Part shown: positions 13,501 to 24,581 of the stretch, one piece after another
Layout of the letters: each line of letters begins with the position of its first letter
Position numbering within the stretch: the stretch's first letter is position 1
NCBI GenBank assembly: GCA_948470475.1
Contig: OX419342.1
Span: 21,682,344-21,746,343, forward strand
Direction: 5' to 3'
DNA: 64,000 nt
From: Galaxea fascicularis
Lineage: Eukaryota; Cnidaria; Anthozoa; Scleractinia; Euphylliidae
Position numbers and translations under genes: made by a program
Notes under the pieces: generated by a model
The model's input: the letters and a program-made list of their open reading frames with translations, nothing else
What the model was told of the DNA's origin: nothing
Databases searched by the model: none

Positions 13501-15944
13501 TAACTTTCATTTTTATCTTAATACATGTATGTCAAAATCCCAAAAACTTTTGTGCAAATTATTTCTTATGTTTACCACAGTACCATTTCCTTACTGACAG
13601 CAAGATGCTGTCACATAATTATCAAGACAATAATTAACTGTAACAAATATTGCAACAAAACAGAATGTTTGAGGACTTACTCAAGCCATTTAGGTTTGCT
13701 ATTTTCTCAATGCAGTTTGTGGACAAAGACAGTTTCCTACAAAAAAATGGTTTTCAAAATTACCTTTGAAAATGCATGTAAAAACTGTGAACACACAAAG
13801 ACAAGAGATTACAATAAATTATTGCAAATGGATACTTTCCTAGCAAAATAAGTACCAGTAACCAAAACAACTTACTATGAAGCTGCCAAATCTAAAAGGA
13901 TATGAGTCCAGTAATGTGAACCTTTCAGGGGAATAATAAATTGTATCTATCGACAGGCATTTCTAGCCAGTTCACATAATAACTTATCATTAACACCTTG
14001 CAATTCACTTTCAATCTGGTAATAACTAAATCTCCTTTACATAACCTACACTAGCCTGCATAGCAAGCGTTCCTGGCTTAAAAAAAAGTGTACGGGAACA
14101 CTTGGTATGCAGGCTATTAATCTGCTTTAATTGATGGCTCTTTTTTTCATTATAGAGCATTTTCACGTGATGTCATGGCGGCCATGTTGGTGTACCAAAA
14201 CGAAGAAACGGAGGCCATATTGGTGTTCCAGGCTAACCCTCTGGGAATTGAACTCTGTTTTTATGCAAACATTTTCTTTTGTTTCATCAAACCAATATGG
14301 CCACTGGTCACGTCAGTGAAAACACTCTATTAGATATACTGCTGATCTCAGCAATGGTAGCTACATGTGCAGTGTATACACTGTAATTCCCTTTCCATTT
14401 TCTGGAATCGTATGCAAAATAGGAACCCCTCTTCTGTTTAATAAGGACAACCACTTACACGCAGTTTGTCAGAGTGGACAAGGAGGCATCCATCTTTTCT
14501 ATTGGAGGGTACTGGGCATACAGTTTAATTTCTTTTGCTTCTGAAGCTTTGACTTCAGTTTTCTTTTCCTGTGTCACAAATTAAGTATACAGTCAAACCC
14601 CTCACAGAACTAAAGCCATGGCTGCAGGAGCAATTTTTTGCTTGCGATGGTGATGCGATTTTTTGAAAAATTGTTGTGTCACCAGCGCACAGTGAAAATC
14701 ATGTGTAGCCAACATTGCACAAGTGCTGCGATAGCAACAGCTAAAAAATCACAGAAAATAAATTGTGTGAAATTCAATGAGTTTAACTTTTCGCAACAAA
14801 ATCACAGTCTTTGTCACTAGTGTAGCCACCACCATGTGCCGGCAACACGGCAATTTCCAGAAAAAATCGCACCACCATCGTAAGCAAAAAATTGCTTGTG
14901 TAACCGTGGCTTAACTGAATTGAATACAAGGTATATTGAGAGGAGAATCTGGTAAATTTATCAGAAGCCACTCAAGGTTTTTTTCCAGGCATCCTTTCAA
15001 ACACCTGAAATGGTATTTAAAGTAACAACAGTAATGAGCAGCCACACAAACTCAATGGCAGATAGTTGGGGTGGGACAAATAATTCACCGGCAAACTTGG
15101 CACAAATAAAAGTTTACACTTGATGGTTGAGAAGAGCCCCTGGGCATCTACCTTGAACAAACCAGATCTAGAGCTAATTAAAAAATTAAACTGCTTCGGC
15201 TGAGTTGCTCAAAGCATGGTTAGCACTAACCAAGCAGGGTTGTAGCTAAGAAATTCAGGGCTCGAGACTAACGGTAGCCAGCTAGCCACAGACTAGTAAA
15301 AATTCTGTTCTGGCTAGTAGGTTTTGTGCTTCACTAGCCATTTTGGCCAGTGAAAATGTTAGCACAAAACATGTGCACCAGACACTGGGCTAGTAAGCTG
15401 AAAAGTTAGTCTCGAGCCCTGAAATTGCTCAGCCAGTTTAGGTATCAGTAGAGCCGGCTAAGAAATTGTTAGTCGTCATTACTGTGTGTTTGCCAGCCAA
15501 AATCCAGCTATTGATCACCTCTTTCTCAGCCAGTGTTTAGTGACAACCCTGATACCCTTTACTAGGGCTAACGCCCAGTAGGTTTTTCATGGGTTTCTGT
15601 TAGCACTTTAATTTACACTTCAGAGTTAATTCTCTGTTCCATCACTTGTATGTGTTTATAGTGCTATGCGGCACAACATATACATGTATAATTAATGTAT
15701 GGAGTGAGGCTTCCAAAGAACTGATATGATGGTACAGTACAATTATTGCAAACTGCTTTGACAGAATGCTTGGAGTTCAAAACATAAGACTTCATGTAAG
15801 CTTATGCTCAAGCTGTTTTCAGCTGTGTCACTCACCAACGCCGCTAAAGCGTCCTTGATAGTTGTTCCCTTCGACTACGGAAAAAGGTAGACATTAGCTT
15901 TGAAATTTCTATCTCGCTGTTAAACATTCAAAGATACCTACCAT
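4554..15944 (-). CDS. DNAL1: Axonemal dynein light chain 1, complete ten-exon gene
   Basis: Minus-strand exons joined in frame: 15942-15944 (ATG only), 15836-15874, 14459-14568, 13681-13736, 12387-12442, 10696-10785, 9120-9173, 8740-8776, 7630-7716 and 4554-4600. They give 192 aa, close to the 190 aa of the human protein. All borders are GT/AG and phases agree. Matching blocks include [67 protein letters not shown], and [14 protein letters not shown] followed by [12 protein letters not shown]. The protein is the leucine-rich-repeat light chain that binds the motor region of an outer-arm dynein heavy chain, so it acts in motile cilia or flagella. The acidic C-terminus is normal for the family. 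A conserved tryptophan near residue 15 (ALARWEEK in human) is not present. The start exon is only the initiator codon plus 5' UTR, which also suits the tiny second exon. Introns carry SINEs, Penelope-like debris and short inverted-repeat elements. No exon is damaged. Confidence 0.96.
4601..4900. repeat. Cluster of GTCACGC / GTCACACTATAAAAG motifs in DNAL1 intron 9
   Basis: GTCACGC or a close variant recurs near 4614, 4633, 4652, 4816 and 4857, often followed by GTCACACT and (C)TATAAAAG. Spacing is irregular, so this is a degenerate repeat rather than a clean tandem array. Confidence 0.35.
5290..5550. mobile_element. Relic of the CGTTGGGTGCCCCTG short-element family
   Basis: The right end (CGTTGGGTGCCTCTG, ending at 5550) and the internal CGAAAA and CCGAACAGAT motifs match the three better-preserved copies at 61.0-62.9 kb. 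The left end could not be placed. It sits in DNAL1 intron 9. Confidence 0.45.
6530..6690 (+). mobile_element. Penelope-like element 3' tail fragment
   Basis: This block matches the tail of the Penelope-like element at 11-12.2 kb: CTGACGACGGGCTAACGCTC, then GAAACCTCAGC, then a segment reading towards ACGGTGGCTAATTTACAT. The first two blocks resemble a hammerhead-ribozyme core (CTGATGA, short stem, GAAA) with one core change (T to C). Hammerhead motifs are known from Penelope-like retroelements. No coding sequence is attached. Confidence 0.5.
6790..7070. repeat. Unclassified non-coding repeat-like block with a GAGA-loop hairpin
   Basis: The segment has a perfect short hairpin (AGTCCT-GAGA-AGGACT, about 6814-6829) followed by GACGTTTCGACAACC and several ATTGGTC-type repeats. 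The arrangement recalls terminal regions of Penelope-like elements, but no second copy in the window confirms it. Confidence 0.25.
8095..8515 (+). mobile_element. tRNA-derived SINE in DNAL1 intron 8
   Basis: A pol III B-box-like core (GCGGGTTCAAAACCCG at about 8105-8120) is followed by a conserved-looking body (TCTTCTCGGATGAGGACGAT, then GGGACGTTAAAGAAC) and a CCTTTA-rich tail near 8490-8515. The A box is degraded, so the copy is probably 5'-truncated and inactive. Confidence 0.6.
9335..9615 (-). mobile_element. tRNA-derived SINE, minus strand, in DNAL1 intron 6
   Basis: Read on the minus strand, the head contains an A box (TGGCCGAGTGG) and a B box (GGTTCAAATCC) inside a tRNA-like sequence resembling a Leu/Ser class tRNA. 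The body continues to an ATT/ATTT-rich tail near 9340. A fragment of the same body occurs at 17830-17915. Confidence 0.7.
11035..12117 (-). pseudogene. Penelope-like retroelement: end of RT and GIY-YIG endonuclease, disrupted
   Basis: Minus-strand frames give the C-terminal part of a Penelope-like reverse transcriptase (EELNQF-like region near 12040, then [10 protein letters not shown] and a conserved [13 protein letters not shown] block). A GIY-YIG-like region follows ([14 protein letters not shown] near 11480-11520, then [18 protein letters not shown]). Several frameshifts and an in-frame TGA after LHVGD show that it is dead. The 3' tail has a degenerate hammerhead-like core around 11105-11150 (minus strand CTGATGG, stem, GAGA). 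It lies in DNAL1 intron 5, in the same orientation as the gene. Confidence 0.75.
12118..12215 (+). mobile_element. Inverted Penelope-like tail fragment
   Basis: Plus-strand sequence from the GGTGGTCAATTTACAT block onward matches the tail at 6590-6690 in the plus orientation, opposite to the adjoining Penelope-like coding relic. The junction at about 12118 suggests inverted-tail insertion or a second truncated copy. Confidence 0.45.
12513..13363. mobile_element. Inverted-repeat element with ~255-bp arms in DNAL1 intron 4
   Basis: 12527-12770 and 13105-13354 are inverted copies of each other, with ends CAGGTAGCCCAGGCGTGGTG and the reverse complement. TGTACAG occurs just outside both ends, five bases away on the left, so a target duplication is likely but imprecise. 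No transposase is present. In pre-mRNA this would form a long hairpin between DNAL1 exons 4 and 5. Confidence 0.65.
14153..14329. mobile_element. 177-bp MITE with TTA target duplication in DNAL1 intron 3
   Basis: The ends TAGAGCATTTTCAC and GTGAAAACACTCTA are inverted, extend into imperfect GGCGGCCATGTTGG / CCAATATGGCC arms, and are flanked by TTA on both sides. A TWA target duplication is typical of PIF/Harbinger-type elements. It has no coding capacity. Confidence 0.7.
15235..15551. mobile_element. Outer hAT-like short element, interrupted
   Basis: The ends CAGGGTTGT and ACAACCCTG are inverted. The interior is interrupted at 15256 by a second element with its own target duplication. No target duplication was recognised for this outer copy. 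Confidence 0.5.
15256..15421. mobile_element. 166-bp hAT-like MITE nested in another
   Basis: Perfect 17-bp inverted ends (CAGGGCTCGAGACTAAC) are flanked by AAATT at 15251-15255 and 15422-15426. CAGGG ends with a 5-8 bp duplication suggest the hAT superfamily. It lies in DNAL1 intron 2. Confidence 0.7.
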
Positions 15945-16132
15945 ATCTATCAAACCAAGTGTAACGTTTTCACAAGATCTTCACAAGACAACTTCAAAAT
16001 GGCGACCACCAACTCGATCACCATGGAAATAAACCGCTATGATTTGTGGGAAATAAAATGAATTCCGCGTTTTGATTGGTCCAGAAGAAAAAGATGGCGG
16101 ACAAGAACCAGAGTTAAGTTGACGGCTTTAGC
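15945..16132. promoter_or_regulatory. Divergent promoter between DNAL1 and the F-box gene
   Basis: Only 188 bases separate the DNAL1 start codon (minus) from the F-box start codon (plus). The interval contains an inverted CCAAT box (ATTGGT near 16075). It also contains a CCATGG-centred site at 16017-16030 whose minus strand reads ATTTCCATGGTGAT, close to the RFX X-box palindrome GTTNCCATGGNAAC. X-boxes regulate many ciliary genes, which suits DNAL1. No TATA box was seen. Confidence 0.55.
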
Positions 16133-17278
16133 ATGGGCAACGTCAAACGCGCAAAACTTACTGCACCAAAATTGTGGATCCGAAGGAATAGAAGACTCTG
16201 TCGTAATTATTCTATTGAGTATTATACAGAAAGGCAGAATATCATAAGCAATTCCTGCAAGGAACTTCGAAGTCCTATCCTTGACTTACCAGATGAGTGT
16301 TTGGTTACTGTGTTCAAAAACCTCACTGCTTACGAGCTTTGCAGCGTTTCCAGGGTATGCAAAAGATTTTACCACGTTTCCTGCAATTCTGCATTATGGA
16401 GTTCTATCGACCTTTCTTTTGAAGATCTCTTAAGCTCTTACACGGTTGAAAACGTTTCTTTTATTGACCTTGATAATAATGATCATGATTCAAGAGAAGA
16501 GAGAAAGAACTCCAACAGGCGAATGTCATTTGCAAAATTTCTTTCTGAAAGAAATGCTGCTTTGACTGAAATTCGGGCTCGTGGAGACTTCAACATATGT
16601 CACGAAGCGAACATGTTCATTTACCTCCTTAATAACTGCAGTGTGAGAAATTTAAAGAAGATTGATTTCTCGTTTCCCAGAGGTTATTGGGACCAGGAAT
16701 TCAACCAAGCTTTTCAACGTGTTTTGAGGTGCATTTTGAGGAATTGTAGTAGAAGTTTAAAGATTTTGCGATGTGATGCGGATGTTTCTTGCACCACTGC
16801 AAAGCTCATAGGAAGCCTTCAGAATCTGGAACATCTGAGTTTACACTTTCCTTCACAGCGGCAGATCCTTCAACCTGAAGCACTTAATATCATCTTGTCA
16901 TCACTGCCCAAGTTAAAGCACTTTAAGATCACAATGCGTCCACAATTTTATGATGATCTTTTTCCTGGCTACACAATAAAGTCAGACTCCTTAGAAAGCC
17001 TCAACTTTGGTTGCACCAAGATGTTTTTAGTTACAGAAATGATACTCCCAAGGCTTCATACCATATTAAATGCTGAATTCCTTCACATGGGCGTTCCCTT
17101 GGAAAGGGAGTTGTGCCTGTTTGATATCACTGAGAGGGGATGCCCACTAATTCAAAGTATAAATGGTTACACTTCTGTCTTACCTGGCTTGCAGAACTTC
17201 CAGCTCAGTGATATTAAAAAACGAGACCTACATTACTGTAAATGTGTTGCTCATTTTTTATACAGAGGTTTACACTAG
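16133..17278 (+). CDS. F-box protein with leucine-rich-like C-terminus, single exon
   Basis: The intact 381-aa ORF starts with an ATG. After a basic N-terminus there is an F-box at about residues 49-95 (LDLPDECLVTVFKNL, then SRVCKRFYHVS and LWSSIDL). Residues 170-320 have irregularly spaced leucine-rich segments (LKILRC, LEHLSLHF, LPKLKHFKI, LESLNFG), as in the substrate-binding half of FBXL-type proteins. The expected role is substrate recognition in an SCF ubiquitin ligase, through SKP1 binding by the F-box. I cannot assign an ortholog. It is divergent from DNAL1, with a shared short promoter. AATAAA at 17342-17347 is a candidate polyadenylation signal. Confidence 0.85.
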   Translation: MGNVKRAKLTAPKLWIRRNRRLCRNYSIEYYTERQNIISNSCKELRSPILDLPDECLVTVFKNLTAYELCSVSRVCKRFYHVSCNSALWSSIDLSFEDLLSSYTVENVSFIDLDNNDHDSREERKNSNRRMSFAKFLSERNAALTEIRARGDFNICHEANMFIYLLNNCSVRNLKKIDFSFPRGYWDQEFNQAFQRVLRCILRNCSRSLKILRCDADVSCTTAKLIGSLQNLEHLSLHFPSQRQILQPEALNIILSSLPKLKHFKITMRPQFYDDLFPGYTIKSDSLESLNFGCTKMFLVTEMILPRLHTILNAEFLHMGVPLERELCLFDITERGCPLIQSINGYTSVLPGLQNFQLSDIKKRDLHYCKCVAHFLYRGLH

Positions 17279-17341
17279 CTTGAAATTCCTATTTAAGAGC
17301 AGTAGTAAATTTAGGAAGCCACCAGCACTCCCCCTTTACCA

Positions 17342-17347
17342 AATAAA
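17342..17347 (+). promoter_or_regulatory. Candidate polyadenylation signal of the F-box gene
   Basis: AATAAA lies 64 bases past the stop codon and is followed about 45 bases later by a G-rich tract. Confidence 0.5.
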
Positions 17348-17829
17348 AATGAGTGTCCAGGGACTGAACAGGGAGACGGGCCAGGTTTGGGGGGAGGGGG
17401 GGGGCACTTTTTGTGAAAAAAAATAACAAAGTTAGTGATGCACAGTTTCAAAACTGTACTTTCAAGCTGTAGGAATAAGTCATTAATTAAAATGAGATGC
17501 ATTTTCACATAGAGTCAGGCCCCTCCTCCTCAGTTGAAGAGGCAGGAGCTGCCTCTGCACTTTAAAAGTTGCTCTGTGGGCCTTATTATTATCCTCTCCC
17601 CATCAGGGCTTCTCACAAACAATGATCACAAGAACAGAAACTAATTTTTCAAATATAATATAACAGATTACAGGGCTGTCATTAAGGGCCGGGGGCCAGG
17701 GATTTTCCCCTTGTATTTTGTTGTATATCCCCAGCTACTCTGATATAAAACCAGCATGTTGACTTCACTACAGCAACTTGAGTCTCTGGCTTTTTTTTGT
17801 ATATCCCCACCTACTTCAAAAATTAGTAA

Positions 17830-17915
17830 CAGCCCTAAGGTTAGGATCCTGACTGGCTGGAGGCAGACCAGTTGGCTTTTTACAAGCTTAAAAAAAATAG
17901 CGGAGGAGTTAGGCA
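17830..17915 (-). mobile_element. SINE fragment
   Basis: The block around GGAGGCAGACCAGTTGGCT matches the body of the SINE at 9335-9615 in the same orientation; the tRNA-like head is missing. Confidence 0.5.
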
Positions 17916-18265
17916 CTGAAAGTGTTACAGTTTCAGATATTTTCTAAACTCCTTCTTGTCAGGACTCCGATATATGATTCCCTGTATTCTATAGAAGCAT
18001 GGTTACTGCTTTAAGAATTTGAAAGTCGAAATAAACTGTTGTTATTGTCAAATGATTAGTGGTTTGAACTTTAACACCCAATAAACACACTGCAATTGCC
18101 AATTGAAAATGACTGTTCTCCCACAAAACAAGAACTGTTCACTTTGAACACCATTGAACAGCACCAAAAAATGCACATTCCCTAGTGCCCAAAGTCAACA
18201 TTTAAGGTTAAACTTCAGTTCCAGCACTTGGATTTTTCTCCCACATTTTCCTGCTCACACCTTTA

Positions 18266-18376
18266 GTCCCCGTTTATATGGAGAAAAGTTGTCCCGGGTA
18301 GAAGGGTCACCCGCCTACCCAAGCTACCCTGGGGCGAGCCAACTTTTCCTTCATTTCCTTACAAAAATTGGAAAAC

Positions 18377-18412
<36 letters not shown>

Positions 18413-18799
18413 CGGGTGACCCTCCTAGCCGGGTGACCCTCCTAGCCGGGCCAACTTTTCTCCATATAAACACTTTGGCGCGGTCAGCCGGGACAACTCC
18501 ATGGAAATTGCAGTCCGTGTTTTATCTTTAAAATGAACATTGTGGCTTAAATTGCTATCAAAGAAGTTAAATCTAAGTCAACAGTGACCAGTGTGAGTGA
18601 TTTAAAAAATGGAAATCCAGCGGAAAGAGGGATATTGAGGTTATGAATTATTAAGCAGGGCCAATGAATAATTAAGTAGGGTCAACTTTGACTCGGTCAA
18701 CCGGGACAACTTTACTCGTGTAAACAGTCGTGAGAAGTTGGCTCGGCAAGGCGGGTGACCCTTCTACCCGGGACAACTTTTCTCCATATAAACGGGGCC
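18266..18799. mobile_element. 534-bp MITE with TTA target duplication
   Basis: Long inverted ends of about 45 bases (CCCCGTTTATATGGAGAAAA, then GTTGTCCCGGGTAGAAGGGT, mirrored at 18752-18799) are flanked by TTA at 18263-18265 and 18800-18802. Internal copies of GGGTGACCCTCCTAGCCGG give extra short repeats. No coding sequence is present; PIF/Harbinger-like by target site. Confidence 0.75.
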
Positions 18800-18802
18800 T
18801 TA

Positions 18803-20580
18803 GTAAACTGATCAAAAGCTATTTAAGTAATTTAAGTACAGTTGTCCAACAAGTCTGAAATTGTCCTTTTCTCAACTGAAACGAATTCTGGGTCATTTCT
18901 TGACAACGGCGACACTGGAAGCCCAAGAATTGTTCATCTATCTTTTTGAGTGTCAATGCAAGTCATCCAGTCCTAGGGGCAAAATATTGGACCGATTACA
19001 TTATTTACAAGTCAAAACATGCCAACATTAATTTCTATGCCAGGTGCTGGAATTCATCCACAGAAAGACAATCTCACTCGACAACCACTGACTGTAGCTC
19101 AATGAAACTAATTCGAAAGCTCACTCGCTGTGAAATTGATTTTCACCTCTGTTTTATTTCAGAGGATTGCCTCTACCCAAAAACCAGCTCAAGGATGCCA
19201 GGCTGGAAAGACTTCTAAAGTGGACAATGGCGCGATAAAACACTTATAAATCAAATACTTGCCAAAGTTCAGCATCGAGTACTCGCTTGTCAAGGGCCAT
19301 TCCATTTATTAGCCTCCCTATTCAGGGTGTCTCTAAGAATTTACCCCCTTACGAAAAGGAAGATCAAATTGTCGACACAACCCTCCCCCCCTTCCTAGAA
19401 AAAAGGACCATTTTATTCAAAGATCACAGGGGCCGATTGACTTTCCCCTGCTTAGTCCCCCCTTTCCCCAGGAATTGCAACACCCCCAATAGAGGGGGGT
19501 TTGCCGATCAAATGAAATGGCTCCAAACAAGCAACACACGGGGCAAAAACAACACGCATGATAAAATAAGCTGGAGCCTTTGGTGTTGTAGATCAGTAAA
19601 AATCTCCAAGGTATTGTCTTAAGGGGATTGTTCTTGCTTTGATAATTGTATAGGTGTGATCACGAGGACTGTGGAGGTGTGAGCGATAACGAACATTCAA
19701 GCCTTTATAAAGAGATTTAGAACCGCGTTTACGGAAAACGTAAACTTCCTGTTCACTGTTTGCCGTTCAAGAGGAGACCGGAAAACCTAAAACGAAGAAA
19801 TTTATGTACCTATCAATGATAAGCCGGCAAAGGGGGCGGAGCGGGTGGGGGGAGGAGGGAAAGGGGGGGAGGAAAGGCCGGACATAGGCGGGGAATTTCA
19901 CGCAAGAGGTCTGCCCGTGGTAGGGGCTTTTGATTATGTCGGTCGGGACCTTTGACTTTAACCATTAGTAGCCTGTGGCCCACCGACGTCATCTTGGATT
20001 TCCAGCACTTCAGGTGGATTCGGTTTCGGCAAACAAGATAAGAAATCTTGACATTTTGTCTGTAATAACGCACCAATTGGCCTTGAGACAGTGTAAACTT
20101 TAATTTACTTTTTGGGACATGCTTGTACTAAAGGTAATTAAACAGAAGTCACCGAGTGAAGAGTCAGTGAATGGTTTGCTCCCGGGGTTTGCTTTCAATC
20201 TTTTAATGTCTTTTTCTTCAAAGGAAGTGGGGAGGGGGGAGCTTGGAGAATTTCTATTCTTTAGAACAATGATAAAGTTCCTGGGGTTGGGCATTTGAAT
20301 AAAAAAATGAAGCGAGGTCAAATCCCCGGCCTATGCCCGGCCTACCACTTCCCTGCAGCTTAACATTGATTGATAGGTGCATTAGATTCGCCACGTAACT
20401 CTTTTGATGAACTTTGTCTCTCCAAAGGGATTTGGCTTCATTGCCAACTTTAATTGAAAGGAGTTTAAAAATGGTCAAAGGCTGTCACTGAAACCGAAAA
20501 ACAAACGTTAGACTAACCATTGCATGTGAGATCAAAGCTGATACTTTTCTCTAGGCTTCTGTAAGATTTATTTGAATTCT
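18803..20580. other. No recognised gene
   Basis: Short ORFs here have no recognisable domain. The G-rich run at 19835-19880 and the C/G-rich stretch at 19380-19500 are low complexity. Nothing else could be supported. Confidence 0.4.
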
Positions 20581-20738
20581 TGGTTTTCAACCACGTGACA
20601 GGGCGGCCATGTTGGGGGTCAAAACAATAGAAAATTCTTTTGAAGAATTTACATAAAAATAGAATTTAGCTCCCAGCGGAGAGAAAGGCTATTGTTCTTG
20701 ACCACCAATATGGCCGCCATGACGTCACTTGCAAACCA
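20581..20738. mobile_element. MITE-like inverted repeat
   Basis: The left arm (TGGTTTTCAACCACGTGACA, then GGCGGCCATGTTGG and AACAATAG) is mirrored imperfectly on the right (CTATTGTT, CCAATATGGCCGCC, GCAAACCA). The GGCGGCCAT core is shared with the element at 14153. No clear target duplication. Confidence 0.5.
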
Positions 20739-22410
20739 GCAATATCTACACAAACATGGCGTAACATCGTCCCTCAGTGGCAACTGCGAAACTGCTCGAT
20801 TTCACCTAGACACGGCGCGTTGCGTGACATCCCGAAAGACGGCTGCGAAGGAGACTAATGACCAACCCGCTCTTCAACCCGTTACCAGCGGTGTGAATCA
20901 TCTGTTCCATTCTTTTAGTTAGAAAATACTTTGCACGGCCCAGTCTCCAGCACGTAATTATAGAAGGTCGAATAGCCAGAATTGAACAAACAAGTTCGAT
21001 TCTTTCTTACGTAGCAAACTGTTCCCATCAAAAATCACTTAAAACATAGATATATATGAAGTGAGCACGTATATAGTCATGGTACGTCTATAGCCCTGTG
21101 TTATCTTGATATAATGAACTGATGTACAAGGAAATTTATAGCAACTGGAAAGGAGAATTAATAGTCATATCTTAGGAGTTAAAGAGTTTTTTAATCTCCT
21201 ATATAATAAAGCAACCGGATTGAATTAAAAGAACTGGTCCGTTGTGTTCAGTCAGTGTTTGAGGGAAACAACATTTGTCACAATGTCGTTTGGAGAGCCA
21301 TCAAAGACTTCTCCAACAAACATTGCGATCAGCAATCGCATCCTCAAGTCTTCAACGCTCCAAACGTCTGGACGATATCAGCTATTTTTTTACAACAAAC
21401 ACATACAGTATATGCCAACTTTTCAGGGTTATCCGAGAGAGCTCCCCAGATACAGTGCAAATCTCCCAGATAAAAGTAAATTGGATCAGTTCCCCATAAA
21501 AATCTCAGTTTTTAACTACATATTTTACATATTTTAGTTAGAGAATACTTTGCACGGCCCAGTCTCCAGCACGTAATTATAGAAGGTCGAATAGCCAGAA
21601 TTGAACAAACAAGTTCTATTCTTTCTTGGGTAGCAAACGGTTCCCATCCAAAATCACTTAAAACATAGATATATGAAGTGAGTACGTATATAGTCATGGT
21701 ACGTCTATAGCCCTGTGTTATCTTGATATAACCCCACTTCTTAACCGATGTACAAGGAAATTTATAGCAACTGGAAAGGAGAATTAATAGTCATATCTTG
21801 GGAGTTGTAAAAAGTTTTTGAATCTCCTATAAGCAACACAGATTGAATTAAAAGAACCGTTCATTGTGTTCAGTGATGTTTGAGGGAAACAACATTTGTC
21901 ACAATGTCGTTTGGAGAGCCATCAAAGACTTCTCCAACAAACATTGCGATCAGCAATCGCATCCTCGAATCTTCAACCCTTCAAAATTCTGGACGATATC
22001 AACTAGTTTTACAACAAACACATATATATCAACTCTCCAGGGTTATCGGGGAGAGTTTCCCGGATACATGGAGCAAATCTCCCAAATAAAAGTAAATTGA
22101 ATCAGTTCCCCAGAAAAATCTAAGTTTTTAACTACATATTTTCCAAAAGTCCCAATCATCCGGTTTCTTATGCTTATATATTACGGTTGTTGGTTTTATT
22201 CAGTCATGCGTTTTGAACACACTGACTTTCCAATTTCTTACTACTACTGAAATAAGCGACAGTCTGGTTGGATGAGTATTCAACCAATTTAAGTCAGTCC
22301 CTGACAGATGGTATCACGTTTTCCAGAAGGATAAAGTCACTTGGCGGGGGGTTGACGTCATCGAAGTAATTTTCAGGGGGATCGGTTAGATTAGGTGAGT
22401 TGGGTAAGTT

Positions 22411-22821
22411 TAGGGTTACACACATCATGCTCGTAAATTTGACCAGTATGTTATTTAGCGTCACCCTAAAAATCGTACCATTATGCCGAAAATTATGCTC
22501 GTGTCAGACCATCACACTTGTGTGATGCTGACTGAAATTTCGCCCTTGAATCCACGGTACCACCCATACGAGTCGCCAAAGCTTTAATCTTAAAGGCGAC
22601 GAACAATAACGCGGTATATCCAAAATGTGTAAAGTATGTTAATACTATACTTAATTCGATATTTTTTTCTTACATTTACACTGAAAATAGGAAAAAATAT
22701 TAGTTTTGTAGCATTATGCTTAAATTATGTTATAAACTTGGCCATTATACTGGCATTATGTTCGATGCGCTGACTATGCCGTTATGCCCGAAATTATGCC
22801 GGTATAATGTGTCTAACCCTA
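22411..22821. mobile_element. Short TIR element in the array spacer (copy 1)
   Basis: TAGGGTTACACACAT at the left is mirrored by ATGTGTCTAACCCTA at the right. The interior is rich in ATTATGCC-like repeats. It was probably present in the ancestral unit because the second unit has it at the same place. A TA duplication is possible but ambiguous. Confidence 0.55.
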
Positions 22822-24169
22822 GTTAGGGGGGTTGACGTAGAAGAGAAGATCTCCGGGGGTTGGCAATTGGCATCTCTGCAAACAGTTGAGAGAAAAAAGG
22901 AGTGGCTTTCAAGTAAGTTTCGAAAGTAATTCGCCTTTGCTTTGGCTTTTGTTTACTTTGCCCCATGATTGGTTTGCAAAACTCGCGCCATTTTCTTAAC
23001 CAACAATGTTCAGTGATGTTTGAGGGAAACAACATTTGTCACAATGTCAGTTGGAGAACCATTAAGGACTTCTCCAACAAATATTGCGATCAGCAATCGC
23101 ATCCTCAAGTCTTCAACGCTCCAAACGTCTGGACGATATCAGCTAGTTTTACAACAAACACATACAGTATATGCCAACTCTTCAGGGTTATCCGAGAGAG
23201 CTCCCCAGATACAGTGCAAATCTCCCAGATAAAAGTAAATTGGATCAGTTCCCCATAAAAATCTCAGTTTTTAACTACATATTTTACATATTTTAGTTAG
23301 AGAATACTTTGCACGGCCCAGTCTCCAGCACGTAATTATAGAAGGTCGAATAGCCAGAATTGAACAAACAAGTTCTATTCTTTCTTGGGTAGCAAACGGT
23401 TCCCATCCAAAATCACTTAAAACATAGATATATGAAGTGAGTACGTATATAGTCATGGTACGTCTATAGCCCTGTGTTATCTTGATATAACCCCACTTCT
23501 TAACCGATGTACAAGGAAATTTATAGCAACTGGAAAGGAGAATTAATAGTCATATCTTGGGAGTTGTAAAAAGTTTTTGAATCTCCTATAAGCAACACAG
23601 ATTGAATTAAAAGAACCGTTCATTGTGTTCAGTGATGTTTGAGGGAAACAACATTTGTCACAATGTCGTTTGGAGAGCCATCAAAGACTTCTCCAACAAA
23701 CATTGCGATCAGCAATCGCATCCTCGAATCTTCAACCCTTCAAAATTCTGGACGATATCAACTAGTTTTACAACAAACACATATATATCAACTCTCCAGG
23801 GTTATCGGGGAGAGTTTCCCGGATACATGGAGCAAATCTCCCAAATAAAAGTAAATTGAATCAGTTCTTCAGAAAAATCTAAGTTTTTAACTACATATTT
23901 TCTAAAAGTCCCAATCATCCGGTTTCTTATGCTTATATATTACGGTTGTTGGTTTTATTCAGTCATGCGTTTTGAGCACAATGACTTTCTAATTTCTTAC
24001 TACTACTGAAATAAGCGACAGTCTGGTTGGATGAGTATTCAACCAATTTAAGTCAGTCCCTGACAGATGATATCACGTTTTCCAGAAGGATAAAGTCACT
24101 TGGCGGGGAGTTGACGACATCGAAGTAATTTTCAGGGGGATCGGTTAGATTAGGTGAGTTGGGTAAGTT

Positions 24170-24581
24170 TAGGGTTACACACATTATGCTCGTAAATTTG
24201 ACCAGTATGTTATTTAGCGTCACCCTAAAAATCGTACCATTATGCCGAAAATTATGCTCGTGTCAGACCATCACGCTTGTGTGATGCTGACTGAAATTTC
24301 GCCCTTGTATCCACGGTACCACCCATACGAGTCGCCAAAGCTTTAATCTTAAAGGCGACGAACAATAACGCGGTATATCCAAAATGTGTAAAGTATGTTA
24401 ATACTATACTTAATTCGATATTTTTTTCTTACATTTACACTGAAAATAGGAAAAAATATTAGTTTTGTAGCATTATGCTTAAATTATGTTATAAACTTGG
24501 CCATTATACCGGCATTATGTTCCGATGCCCTGACTATGCCGTTATGCCCGAAATTATGCCGGTATAATGTGTCTAACCCTA
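24170..24581. mobile_element. Short TIR element in the array spacer (copy 2)
   Basis: Same ends and interior as 22411-22821, exactly 1,759-1,760 bases later. Confidence 0.55.

Noticed and set aside
19813..20478. Minus-strand ORFs of 70-90 aa as a small gene
   Set aside because: Proline-rich ends derive from a G-rich run, frames overlap without splice support, and no domain is visible.
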